A stretch of DNA of 25,000 bases, from NCBI GenBank assembly GCA_018398765.1, contig JAHBMJ010004338.1, positions 8,720 to 33,719 of the forward strand, written 5' to 3'. Positions within the stretch are counted from its first letter, which is position 1; each line of letters begins with the position of its first letter. Below the pieces are notes generated by a model. The model searched no databases, was not told where the DNA came from, and saw nothing but the letters and a program-made list of their open reading frames with translations. Origin of the DNA: Chromera velia. Its lineage: Eukaryota; Sar; Chromeraceae. Positions 11,639 to 22,200 of this stretch are shown here, one piece after another. The translations under genes were made by a program, and so were the position numbers.

Positions 11639-12805
11639 GAGACGTCGGTCGGTCTAAGAACAAATGGGCGGACTGACTCGACTGATGTCTTCTTTCCCTT
11701 CCTTTCCTTTCCTCTTGGCTGCAAGCAAGCATGGGCAATCTCCCTCCCACCCTCCCGCCGCATACGCCGCTGTCCAGACAATCAATTGATCTATCTACCA
11801 CTGTGGCCTAGTAATTCAATGGACCTTTGTCTCTCTTGTTTGGTCTCTCTCCCCTCTTTCTTCTTCAAGAACCCCCTAAGTGCTTTTTCTTTCTCTTCTC
11901 ATGTTGGTCTTCGTCCTGCCCTCCCTCTCTCTCCCCTGGACGCTTGCTAACTTGCTGACTCAAATTCCTTCCTGGTTCCTCACACACACCCCTTGAGAAG
12001 CCGATCTTTACGTGCAATCATCTCACTTACTTACTTTTTCCTTTGGTCCTTCCTTCTATCCTTCAGAACCTTGCAAGATCGAACCAACCAACCAACCAAC
12101 AACTGAGACAAATAATGAGGGGCATCGGTCAGCGTGTCTGCATCCGCATCGGCAGACAGACGCATGCACGGACAGAACAAAGAGGGAACGTGGAAAGGAT
12201 GGTGGGCGGAAGGGACGGAAGGAGTCTAGTGATCAGTCAAAGACGGAGGGAAGGAAAAATGGATGGATGCATTCAGCGATCGATCGATCGATCCATCGTC
12301 CTCTGCACCCAGAAAAGACGCGACAGGACGTGATGTGATGTTTGGGTGTGTGGTCTTTCCCTTCCTCTGCCTTTGTTCTGTCCGTGCGCTCAGGTAGTGC
12401 GCTCAATTGGTCGGCCAACAAGCGGACGCCGAGGAAGACGCCGCCCTCCCCGACCAAAAGAGAGAGTTAGAAAAAGGAAGAAAGAAACTAAGACGAAAAG
12501 AAAAGAAAAGAAAAAAACGGAAGAATGAAACTGATCGAGCGGATGAACGAACGAGGCGGATGGATGGATGGATGGATCGATGCATGATTCATCCGACGGA
12601 AAGACACAGAGACAGACAGACAGACTCACACATCGAGACGGAAAAACGAATCAATGTGGTGTGGTGGTGGGAACGAACGAAACCGCCAGAACAAACGAAA
12701 GAAATAACGAACTGTTGATGGGGATCGCGACTGCCTCCTGCCGGACTGCAATCCAGAGAGCCCCCCCTCCCTGTGAGCCTCTGCCACTCGTCGGGTTGCT
12801 TTCAT
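11639..12805. other. Non-coding, rich in short tetranucleotide runs
   Basis: I find no gene. Visible runs are AACC (12083-12100), a self-complementary CGAT run (12277-12293), GGAT (12557-12575) and GACA (about 12612-12624). A purine-rich block occupies about 12440-12720. Frames at 12407-12718 and 12012-12338 are Arg/Lys/Glu-rich and domain-free. Confidence 0.55.
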
Positions 12806-12824
12806 GGNGGGGGGGGGGGGGGGG
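12806..12824. repeat. Poly-G tract containing the only ambiguous base
   Basis: A run of G interrupted by N at 12808. The uncertain base and the homopolymer suggest that the local length is unreliable. Confidence 0.95.
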
Positions 12825-12985
12825 CGGAAACATGCATACATAGATATTCTCTCATTCCCCACCCTGCTCCACGTGCATGCACCAACCAACCGACCAACCA
12901 ACGGCGCACCGGTCGGCATGCAAATGATTTCTTTCTTTCTTCCTTTCATCATCAATTCCTGTGACTCACTCGGTGACTGCATAAA
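12825..12985. other. Short non-coding spacer
   Basis: Contains GCATGCA words (12831, 12880, 12916) and an AACC run near 12882-12901. No gene seen. Confidence 0.5.
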
Positions 12986-13020
12986 TGAGTGAGTGAGTGA
13001 GTGAGTGAGTGAGTGAGTGA
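12986..13020. repeat. (TGAG)n microsatellite
   Basis: Nearly nine perfect TGAG/GAGT units. Confidence 0.95.
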
Positions 13021-13249
13021 ATGCGCGTTTCTTTTATTTTTGCTTGTAGACAGGCAGGAAGGAAGGACGGATCGAGGCGCCAGATCCATCCATCCATCCA
13101 TACATCACCGCTTTGTTTCTCTCTCGAGACGGCGCCTTCTGGCTATGAAGGAAGGAACGAGAAGTGAGGAGACGAGAGAGAGAAAAGAAGGAAGGAAGAG
13201 AGACAGACAGACGAAGAGAGAGAAGGACCGAGGCACTCACTGCATGAAA
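13021..13249. other. Non-coding spacer
   Basis: Contains a TCCA run near 13085-13101 and a purine-rich block from about 13145. No gene seen. Confidence 0.5.
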
Positions 13250-13280
13250 GAATGAATGAATGAATGAATGAATGAATGAA
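13250..13280. repeat. (GAAT)n microsatellite
   Basis: About seven and a half perfect units of the motif also seen at 6053-6081. Confidence 0.95.
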
Positions 13281-13733
13281 CCAACCAGTTACCAAAAGCG
13301 GACAGAAAAAGAGTTTTTCGAATGAGGCACAGACAGCAACAGGAAGGGGAAGGGAGAAAGAAGAAAAAGCAGCATACATGTACCCGAACACAAAGCAGAA
13401 AAAAACCGACTGACTGATTGAAAATAGATGCACATTCGCGCGGGGAATTCGCCCCATTTCTTTGCTGCTCTTTTTTGCACGTCCCTCAACATTCATTCAC
13501 TCATTCGTCTTCGTTTCCTTCCTTCAATTTATTGAAATAGTCAATCAATTCGTCCGATCGATCAACCCTCCCACCTGATTCATTTGACATCGATCAACCA
13601 AAAGCAAAAAATCGAAAGGTTTGTTTGATCGCATTCTGCCTGCCTGTCTGTAGAGAGATAGAGAGAAAAACATCGGCACAAGAAATTGCTCTTTCTGCGT
13701 CTTCCTCCTGCAAGCAAAAAAGGAAGGAGCGAA
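13281..13733. other. Non-coding spacer
   Basis: Mixed sequence, purine-rich at first. No gene or domain in any frame. Confidence 0.5.
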
Positions 13734-13753
13734 AGAGAGAGAGAGAGAGAGAG
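13734..13753. repeat. (GA)n dinucleotide run
   Basis: About ten GA units. Confidence 0.85.
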
Positions 13754-13875
13754 TCGAGATTTCTGCCTGTCCTCTCTCTCTCCCTTTCCACCCACCATTT
13801 CCCGCTGTGCAAATTTTCCTACTCTCTTGATTGTTTCTGCAACAGAGAGAGCACAACAACCTCCCTCGTCGCGCG

Positions 13876-13876
<1 letters not shown>

Positions 13877-13907
<31 letters not shown>
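13877..13907. repeat. (TCTG)n microsatellite
   Basis: Nearly eight perfect TCTG units leading into a pyrimidine-rich block (13908-14110). Confidence 0.95.
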
Positions 13908-15067
13908 CATCTCAGGCTTATTTGTTCGATTTCCCTGCACGGCGTTTTCTTTTCTTTCTTCCTTTCTTTCTTTCGTTGCCCCCCAAATTATTCTCCGACT
14001 CCCAGTCGTTTCTTTCTTGTCTTTTCTGTTCCCACCCCTTTCTCCTCGTTCATATTGGATGCTTCGGCACTTCCCTTGCTTCCTTTCTCTCTTCTTTCAT
14101 TTTTTCTGGCTGAATATCTAAACGCCTGGCAGAGGGGACGTCGGCCGTCTATGCGGAGTTCTGTCCCCCCCCCCGTTCTTTCTTTCAATCAAATAATCGT
14201 CAGCAGCAGCATCAATCATCACTTGCTTGTTCCTTCCGTCCGCACGTCAGCATTATAGTAAAGGTTGGTATCGGTCAATCGCTCTGTTTCACTTAATCCA
14301 GTCCCCCTACCTGACCCACCCTCAGGCCATCATCCAACAACCGCTGTCTCTCGAGCGGTGCTCCTCCACCCATCCAAATTTCACAGACCGATTGACTGAC
14401 AGACAGACATGAGACTACACAGAGAACGCACACGCACTCACTCTCGCACTCACTGACTTATTAGTAAGGAAGGGTCTCGGTTGTGAGCATCAAACGCCCA
14501 CCCGCCAACCTGACTGACGGTAAGACATCGTCTTCCTTCCTTCAAGGAAGGCCGCGCTCTCTCCCTCTCCCCCTCTCGCTCTCGTCGTCTAGTTCAGCTC
14601 TGTCAGCCCTCGATTCATCCGAAGACCAAACCAACCAACCACAAAAAAAGGGGAGAAACCAAAAGCATCCATCAGACCGAGATAACGAGGAAGAATTGAA
14701 GGACGATTGACGTGAGGGAAGAGAAGAAACATACGAACGAACCAACGAAGAACACGTCGAGGAAGAGAGGAGGAAGGAAAGGTCCAGCTCCAAAGAGAAA
14801 AAAGGGGAGAAAGGGAGTGAGTGAGCAGCGAGACCTGTCGACTTCCTTCCACCCAGGCTTTGTCTTCCTTCTTTCACTCTTTCTTTCCACCCTTCCCTTT
14901 CAATCCAAACTCAGGCAAGAAAAGAGACCAACCCTCCATTCATACACAAAGAGAAGAAGGAAAGAGAGGGAGAAGGAAGGATCGATTCGTTCTTTCTTTC
15001 TGAATACGGAGGAGGAAGAGAGGAATGATAGAACGGACAACGCACAACCGCTGTTTGTATGGCAAGA
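13908..15067. other. Downstream flank of the cyclin gene, non-coding
   Basis: The first 200 nt are strongly pyrimidine-rich, then mixed, then purine-rich at about 14640-14830. The part nearest 15067 would contain the 3' UTR of the minus-strand cyclin gene. I cannot place a polyadenylation site with confidence. No frame has a recognisable domain. Confidence 0.5.
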
Positions 15068-18054
15068 TCACTGCCGGCAGCCGCCTCCAGGGGCCTGGAG
15101 CCGCTGCTTGTGGTTGTTCACGGGCAACATCCCCCCCTTCACCCCCTGAGCGTGAGGAGCGTGAGAGTGAGGGAGCAGAAAACGGTTCAAATTCAGGTTT
15201 GCTGCATTCAGCGAATGGTCCAGAGAATCATCACCGAGGGGAAGGCGAAGAGGAAGGTCACTCATACTTCGATGCCGACTCCCACTTCCACAGCTACCGT
15301 TATTCGGAAAAGCTGCCTGCCCCTGTCCCTGTGCCCTCCCGTACTGTCCGCCCAGACCCGGCTCTGCTTTGGGCAAAACAGCTCCTGTGGGGATTCCCCC
15401 CAGGTTCGAACAAGAGGGAGTGGGGGTGATGTGAGACAACCAGCACCGCTGCTGCTGCTGTTCCTGAGAGGAGGACACAGAAGGACGGGGTCCTGCAGGA
15501 GGGGGGGGAGGGGGGGGAGGGGGCGGAACCCCACCGCCGAATGCAGAGAGCAAGGGACGCTGCTCCACAGCCGGAGGGGGGGGCGGGGGGACTTCAACAG
15601 AGTTCGGAGCCCGACTGAGGGACCCCCATGGTCCAGACGTGCTGCAAGGAGGACTCAAGCCAAACCCTGCTACTGAAGCTCCGTGCTGAAGCGGAAGGGG
15701 CGATGTCAAACCGCAACATGCCGGGCCGGTGGGGGCAGGAGCAAACTGCTGCTGATGAGGGAATGCGATCGCTGGAGGAGAGCATCCGCCAATGGACCCC
15801 GTCCCACTCCAAGACATCGCACCCACCCCCCTCATCGAGTTGCCCCCCGCACAGGTCGACTGGAAGTCCCCCCAGCTGCCTGCACGCGGCAGATCTCCTC
15901 CAGTGCCATTTGCGTTGGAGGGGGCTGCACCGTTGCACAGGGGCGGGAGCAGATGGACCGGATACTGTGCTGCAACACCTGCTGACTGCTGCTGCTTCTG
16001 TTGCTGCTGTGCCTGCTGACAGATAAACTGCTGCAGTGCTTGGAGTGTCTGCAGAGTCAACACAGGAGAGCCGTCTGCCCCTGAGGGAACCCCGACAGCC
16101 GCGGTGGGAGAGGCCAGGCAGCATGCCGTCGGAGACGCTGCGAGAGTGGCGGCGTTCGCACGCGAGGCTGCAGGGACAATGAGGACAGATGCAGGCAGAA
16201 ATTGACGAAAGGAGTCATTAGACGAAGCATACCACAATGCAGTGCTGTTGTCGCCCAGCAGCGCAGGAGGAAGAGGGGGGAGATCGACATCCAAGCGGAT
16301 AGGCAGGAAGGGTAAAGCAGATGCAGGGAGAGACGCGGAGTCCAGCTTGGCAGGGAAAGAAGAAAAAGGGGGTGGGGGAAACAAATCGGAAGGAAAGAGC
16401 GAAACAGCAGGGTGGGGGCACGAAGCCGACTGACCGATGGCAAAACGCTCAATCTCACGGACGTAAGTCCAGAACTCTTCTGCACTCACAGCGCATCTCC
16501 AGTCAATCAACTGAAGGAAAACGCTTTCCATCCGGGCAATCCACGCCTTCGGTTGCCCGCTGGCAAGTGCGTAGTGTGAGTTGCCCCACATGAGGTCGTC
16601 GCCATAGCGGGCGGCGATCATGAGTGCGCTGGAAAGGAGACGGCTGACCGACAGCAGATCGACGCTCAAGGGAAGAGCAGGCAGCTGCATCAGTTTGGGG
16701 GATGAGGAAGACAAGGAGGAGGAGCCAGTAGAGGGGGGGGAAACTACAGGTGGGAGGGAGAGACCCAAAGCCAGAGCCTGCACCTCGGCACAGAGCTGCT
16801 GGGGGTTCACAATAGGACCTCCTTGTTGCACCTGGATCATCTGCTGCTGCATTGTGGATTGCAAAGCTGCCAGGATTTCTTCTGGGGTCTCGGGGGGCCA
16901 CTCGATGATCGAAGATTCTTCGATTTCTGGGTAGGGGGCAACACCCCCAACGGCAGCAGAAGTCAAGGCCCCCCCTCCGACGTTCCCCCCTTTAGACGAG
17001 GAGGAACTGGAGTGGGAAGGGAGAAGGACGGGGCGAACGAGACCGTCTGTGCGGCCCTCTGCCCTCCGCTCCGCATTCTCCCGCAGCCTTGCGAAGACTC
17101 TGTCGACATAGATCAGTGCAGTGACTAGGCACGCAGGCGAGGCTTGTGTCTGCTCTGCCTGATACCTGAACCACTCCTGAGGCGAGATCTGGGGAATCTC
17201 CGTGCAGTCGAAGATGTCCGTCTGCATCCAGAAACAAACAGGGAAGGAGAGAAGAATCAAGGTCAGATGAAGCGAGGCCATAATATCCCTCACCGACAAC
17301 ACACACACAATGGCAGGCAATCGCAAACACGAGAGAAGAGAAGAAAAGAAAGATCAGACTGTGATCGGTCAAGCACCAGTGTGAGAGAAGTACAGAGACA
17401 GAGACACAGAAGGACAACGCGGTTTAGGGAGACCTTCAGTATGTGCGCAGAAGAGAGGGAAGGGCTTCATTCCAGAACACAGCCATGACACAGCAATTGT
17501 TGACTTGTGTGAAATGCCCGACTGACCAGTTTTTGTGTGCCGTCCTCGGCCTTCCTGTCGGCAGGAGCGAGTCTCGAGACCTTCTCAAGAAGGCAGCAGA
17601 TATCGTCAACGATGTTCCCGAGTGAATTCCTCATGCTCTCTTCGACTTGGGGATCCATGAACGCGGGCTCAATGGCAGCAGCCTCAGCTCGTGCAGAGGC
17701 ACAACCGCCCCTGGCCCCGATGACCCCACTCTCACACATTTTGCAACTCCCGCCCCTCCCCCCCAACGGGGAAGAAGCGCAGGGGGGCTGAGCGGAGAGT
17801 CCATCGGAAGAGGCTGTGGGAGAGGGATCAGAGGACCCAGAGGGAGAGTGGGAGCAAGCACAGGTAGAGGGGGAAGAAAAACTCTCCATAAGGGAAACCC
17901 TCACTGCTTGGTCTTCAGCTGTTGGAAAGAAGGGGTTGAGAAGGCTGCGAGCGGCCTCTCTTGCCTGGAGAAACGCCCCCAGGTCTTCCTTCTGCAACGG
18001 CTCTACGTCCCTGGCATCCAACCCCACCGGCTCCAACCACTGAAAGATGTGCAT
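15068..18054 (-). CDS. PHO80/P-type cyclin with large insertion in the cyclin box
   Basis: The product is a predicted cyclin of the PHO80-like family, which activates PHO85/CDK5-type kinases. I read two exons, 18054-17527 and 17221-15068, joined across a 305-nt GTCAGT...TGCAG intron in phase 0, giving about 893 residues. The start is the ATG at 18054; an in-frame TGA lies just upstream. Residues 1-176 are mostly Ser/Pro/Ala-rich. The cyclin box begins at about 177 with IPQISPQEWFRYQAEQ and ALIYVDRVFARL, is interrupted by about 140 Ser/Gln/Gly-rich residues (220-360), and resumes at 366 with SRLLSSALMIAARYGDD and RMESVFLQLIDWRC (to about 436). The order and key residues match PHO80 cyclins, in which these blocks are normally almost adjacent. 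The 450-residue tail is Ser/Pro/Gln-rich, with runs of six and ten or more Pro encoded around 15480-15600. The family call is secure. The exact donor is inferred; AAG/GTCTCG 33 nt upstream is possible. Confidence 0.9.
17222..17526 (-). other. Intron of the cyclin gene
   Basis: On the minus strand it starts CTG/GTCAGT at 17526 and ends GATGCAG at 17222. Removing it joins the N-terminal exon to the first cyclin-box helix in phase 0, at the spacing usual for PHO80 cyclins. The exon-2 frame stays open into the intron and the exon-1 frame reaches a stop at 17467, so intron retention would truncate the protein before the cyclin box. Confidence 0.7.
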
Positions 18055-18115
18055 GGCGCACAAATCCCTTCAGCGTTCCTTCTAGAATAGTGTATCAGGA
18101 CGACTTGCCTTGTAG

Positions 18116-18739
18116 TACTTGTACTGCCTGTTCGATACTTCCACCCGTAGAAACGAAGAAAATGTCGTGAAGCTGGCCCACTTCTTCCGCCCCGCAGCAA
18201 TGTCCTTCCCTCCTTCGATCAATGGTGTCTACGCAAGTTCGTTGGTGACAGTCCTGTAAGTGAAAATGAGTGGTGAGTGATGAAAGTCGAGTAGAGTGTA
18301 CACCTGTCTGAGACGACCTGAATGTTGGTGAATCTTTCTTCTCCTTCTCTAAATTAGAGAACTTCCTCCTGAGACAGTGACTGCGGACAAGATAGTGAAA
18401 GCCTTTCGACGACAGACAACCCTGCTATTTCCCCACCAATCTGAAAGCGTGGGCGGTCTCCCAACAAACCACTCTCGGGTGCTGAGTCAAAGAAAAAAGT
18501 CAGAAAAGGGAAGGTGGAAAATGTTAAATTCGCAGAAATTGGAAAATTCGAATGTTCTGTCGCCTCGGAGGGCAACTCAGATCAACTCAGTCTTTCATGA
18601 TCGAAGACAGCACTTATTGGGCCCCAGAAAACTCGCATCCCGCAAATTACTCCGTGCGAGCACGTACAGTTTCTTCATTTTGGCCCCGGAAAGAATTGTA
18701 TTAATTATTGAGAGGAGGCAGTCCGAGGCACTTACGTGA
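18116..18739 (+). CDS. Possible small two-exon gene, product unknown
   Basis: I do not recognise this product. Two segments join in phase: 18116-18255 ends CCT/GTAAGT, and 18358-18739 follows a pyrimidine-rich AAATTAG acceptor; the intron is 102 nt. The frame is open from just after a TAG at 18113-18115 to a TGA at 18737-18739. With the ATG at 18200 (context GCAGCAATG) it would encode about 145 residues. The first exon and early second exon read like real protein and use codons ending mainly in C or G: KLAHFFRPAAMSFPPSINGV and ELPPETVTADKIVKAFRRQ. The second phrase resembles the first half of a J-domain, but the diagnostic HPD is absent. Past about 18450 it becomes Arg/Lys/Ser-rich and less convincing. 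It could be a small gene, a decayed gene fragment, or chance. Its start would lie only 146 nt from the cyclin start. Confidence 0.3.
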
Positions 18740-18906
18740 ACTGAGCATTTCGGGGCACTCACCCACTTCTGAGGAGTGTGTCTCGTGGTGGTTTTGTTCT
18801 CGCAAAAAAACATATCTATATTTTTGTGTGTACCTTCTGAAAGTTTGGAACTGTCTGCGTTCCATGGATGGCAGTGACACTCAAGCCTGTATGTTTGTCA
18901 ACCCAA

Positions 18907-18950
18907 AATAAAGAGACGCGCAAAGCGCGCGAAAATTTTCATCTTTTCGC
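18907..18950. other. AATAAA followed by overlapping short inverted repeats
   Basis: AATAAA at 18907-18912 is followed by a CGCGC-AAA-GCGCG hairpin (18917-18929), the palindrome GAAAATTTTC (18931-18940), and a 7-bp inverted repeat GCGAAAA/TTTTCGC (18929-18935 and 18944-18950). It may be a 3' end signal for the candidate gene at 18116-18739 or a regulatory element. The role is inferred only from position. Confidence 0.4.
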
Positions 18951-19229
18951 TTTTCAAGCCACTCTCACTGCCGTCTCTGAAAATGTGTGTGAGTTTTCAG
19001 CCTGAACCGGCTGCCTTCCCCTACCTTCACTCAGTGCAATTGACCGTGAGAAGGGAGCCAGTAAGGTTGCTCGTCTGCCTCAGTAAGCTGGTCGATTGGG
19101 GTGCAACTTTCTCTCATTGCGTTCACATGTTGATGATCGGCCGATAGGAATGAGACGGAAAAAAGCGAGCGTCCTCTGATGCCGTTGCTGTGGAACACTT
19201 CCTTTTGTCCTGCTGTGACTGAAAACAGT

Positions 19230-19272
19230 GTAAGTAATCGGTGACTCATTTTTCTACCCGTCTCTCTCGTAG
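19230..19272 (+). other. Possible 5' UTR intron of NOT4
   Basis: GTAAGT at 19230 and a pyrimidine-rich CTCTCTCGTAG ending at 19272 bound a 43-nt segment 18 nt upstream of the NOT4 ATG. The signals are canonical but the length is much shorter than the other introns here (97 to 687 nt), so this is tentative. Confidence 0.35.
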
Positions 19273-19290
19273 AGTAAAGTTCGTGGCGAG

Positions 19291-22200
19291 ATGTCTGATT
19301 CAGAGGAAGATCTCACTTGCCCTCTCTGCATGGAGGAGCTGGACGAGGACGACCAAACTTTCCTTCCGTGCAAGTGCGGCTACAGGGTCAGTAAGTGCTT
19401 CAAAGAGCGTGCGTCACCTTGAAGATCGATGTACCACTAAGACTATTTCCTCCTTGTGCTCTCGCTGTGCAGGTGTGCCCCTTCTGTGTCCACTACATCA
19501 GACAGCAGATGAACGGACTCTGCCCTGCCTGCCGCACCCCCTACGATGACAAGAACTTCACCCGGACCAAACCGAGACGGCCATCGTCAGTGCACTTCCA
19601 CTTTCTCTCATCCTGTTCGAGAGTGGACCTTCTTCTACTGGTCGCTGGATCATCTCGCTTTCCTGTGTGCGTGTGTGTGCAGGGCTGTTGCAAAGGCGGT
19701 CGCGAGGAAACGCGGGAATCGTCAGTCGGGAGAGAGGCACAGAGAGGAGGGCGGAGGCGGGCACAGAGTCGTGCCCCTGAAACCCCACCAAGCCGCCAAG
19801 TTGAGGGACATGAGGGTGCTGCAGAAGACCCTCGTGTACGTTGTGGGAATTCCCGAACAGGCTGCGAGTGATAACGTGAGCCACTCACTGCACGGAATCC
19901 CTCCTAACTAACCACCCCGAGTGAAATTCATTCAAAGTTTTTCTGGTAGTCACTCTGCCTCTCTGTCGAGGAGAACTGAAGACGTAGACACACTGCCAAA
20001 CCGAACATGCGCCCTCTCCATCAGACAGGGAGCAAACAAAGAACTGGGAGCACAACTTGCAAACCTCCTCTGCCTGCCATCCCTTGCGCATTGTCTGGGT
20101 CTCTTTCTTCTTTCTTTTTTTTGCTTTCTTTCTTTCTGCCTTTGATTTCTTTCTCCCGAAGTCTTTGGCTTCTCCTCCTTTGCCTTTCCTTTCTTCCTTC
20201 CTCTTCTTCAAGCTGCTCGTCTTCTCCCTCCATGCCTTCCGAGCTCCCTCCGTCTACTCGTTGAGCCCCTTCCTTCATCATTCGGTGTTCCATTTCTGGA
20301 AGGCGAAGACGGGGGTGGGTATGTTCTCCGCATCGTGAGCCCTCCTCCTACTGTTCCCCCCACCGCCTTCTTTTTCAACGGCAGTGCGCTAATCTCTTCC
20401 TTTTTCTACGCCCCTGGACTTTCTTACAGTAGCGCATAGGAAAGCTGGAGAGGTAGAGTTTGTTTTTTTCGACATTCACGGTGACCGAAACTCACCAATG
20501 AACAAACAAAGTCACTCAATTGAATAAATTGAAGAATCGGGTGTCTGTCTGTCTGTCTGCAGATCTTGCAGAGCGAGGAACTCTTCGGACGGTTCGGGAA
20601 GATCGTCAACATCGTCACAAGCAGACCCCATGCCCACTCTGGGTGAGTGAGTGTGGAATCACCGTTTCGTATTTTTTGTGTGCGTGACTTCTCTCTCCAT
20701 TGATGTTTTTGGTTGTTTGTCTCATTGGTCATCCATCACTCAATTGCGCAATGGTCGAGTCTTATTCATTTTTGTGCGTGAGGGAGTGCTGGTAAGATGG
20801 ATTCTTTCGTACCCGGCTCTGCCTTTTGCTCTTTCTTTTTGTTTCTATTCATTTCTTCGCATCTGTTGCCACTACCGCTTTCCTCTTCTCTCTGTGCGGG
20901 ATGTGCAGTGCAAACACAGTGGAGTTGCACCGATAGGGCCTTCTGTGATTTGTTGGGACTTTCGTGTATGAAGGAAAACTGTTTGTTTGTGATGATATGT
21001 AATGAACGTCCATATCGCTTGACCAGCTGCCTGCTTGCGTGCCTCTCTCTCTGGCTGCAGTCACGGTTTGGGGAGTGGAGCTGCTCACATCGCGTTCGAG
21101 ACAGAGGAAGCAGCAGAGAAGGCCATAGCAGTCAGTCAAGGCGTTCGTTCAGACAGGCAGTGCTTGCAGGAGACGTACTGCAGGTTTTGTGTGTGTGTGT
21201 TTATGTGAGAGCGCGCGCGTGTGCATGTGTTCGTTCGTTGGTGCGTGTTCGTACGCAGTCTTGTTTATTCGTTTGAAATTGCCCCCCATCTGAGAGACAC
21301 TCTTTCTTCCTTTCTCTTCAACAACAGGCTCTTCTCAGGCGTTTCCACCGTCCTTCCGTGTGCAGAGCGGAGGGGGCGCGCAGCAGCGCCTTCTCTCGCT
21401 CTCCCCTGCTTGTTTTGCATGCATGTATACACGCACCCATATATACGTGTGTGTGTGGGTGTGTGGGTGTATGGACACATTTATCTTCTTTTCCTTTTCG
21501 GTCAGTCTTCTCTTCTGGTATCCTTTTCTGTTGTTTTCTTTTTGCCTCGGGGGGCTTTGTTCTTTCCTGACGCAGGAGACGGACGGCCTCCTGGTGTGTG
21601 GTCGGTATCTGAAGGCCAACTATGGACTGACCAAGTGAGCCTGCGTATTCGCCTCTTATTTGTTTCATTTCGTTCCTCTGTTTTTGTTTTTTTTTTCAGT
21701 CAAAGTTTCGTTTTTCTGCAACCCTAGTTTGCCACCCAAACAGGGATTCGGATTCGGCGCGTCCCGTCGCCAAGCAGAGAGAGCGTTGTTCTTCTTCTGT
21801 TCTTTGCTGCGGACAGCTAGATTTGGGGCTTATGCGAATGAACGATTGAGTGGCCCCCTCCCTTCCTGCATTTCCGCCTCCCTGCAGGTACTGCTCCTAC
21901 TTCCTCCGTTCTCTCCCGTGCCAAAACCCAGACTGCCTCTTCCTCCACTCAGTGAAATCAAACCATGAAGGGTCCGTCTGTTCTTATGTTTATCTGCTGG
22001 TGCTTTGCAGATCAGTCATGTGCATGTTGTGTTCGTGAAAGCCATAGATCTGGTTGTTTGTCTTCTGAGGTGGAGAAATTGATTTAAACCTCGTGGGGTG
22101 AATAGGGAAGTTTTTGATGTTTTGTTTATTGGTTTCTTCTTTTCTTCGTTTTTTTTGTTGCATGTGTTAGATTTTGACTTTCGCCTCTAAAGAACGAATA

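Larger units (their letters stand above)
18055..19290. promoter_or_regulatory. Divergent spacer between cyclin and NOT4 genes
   Basis: This 1.24-kb head-to-head spacer must contain the promoters and 5' UTRs of both genes. It lacks the tetranucleotide arrays of the left half of the window. It holds a possible small spliced gene (18116-18739), an AATAAA at 18907-18912 followed by a cluster of short inverted repeats (18917-18950), and a possible 5' UTR intron of NOT4 (19230-19272). I see no clear TATA or initiator element. Confidence 0.5.

Noticed and set aside
541..15067. CRISPR-like or transposon-like arrays
   Set aside because: The repeats are simple 2- to 4-nt arrays or one 65-bp tandem pair. 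There are no spaced repeats, terminal inverted repeats, transposase or reverse transcriptase motifs.
15059..16593. Plus-strand open frames opposite the cyclin gene
   Set aside because: These are antisense shadows of a GC-rich coding exon. The minus strand carries the clear cyclin box.
17555..17570. Alternative cyclin donor AAG/GTCTCG
   Set aside because: It is also phase 0, but GTCTCG is a poor donor and the resulting spacing to the first cyclin-box helix is shorter than usual in PHO80 cyclins. Not fully excluded.
19391..19396. Conventional GTAAGT donor in NOT4 intron 1
   Set aside because: Using it would add 4 nt and shift the frame, destroying the VCPFC half of the RING. GTCAGT at 19387 keeps the protein intact.
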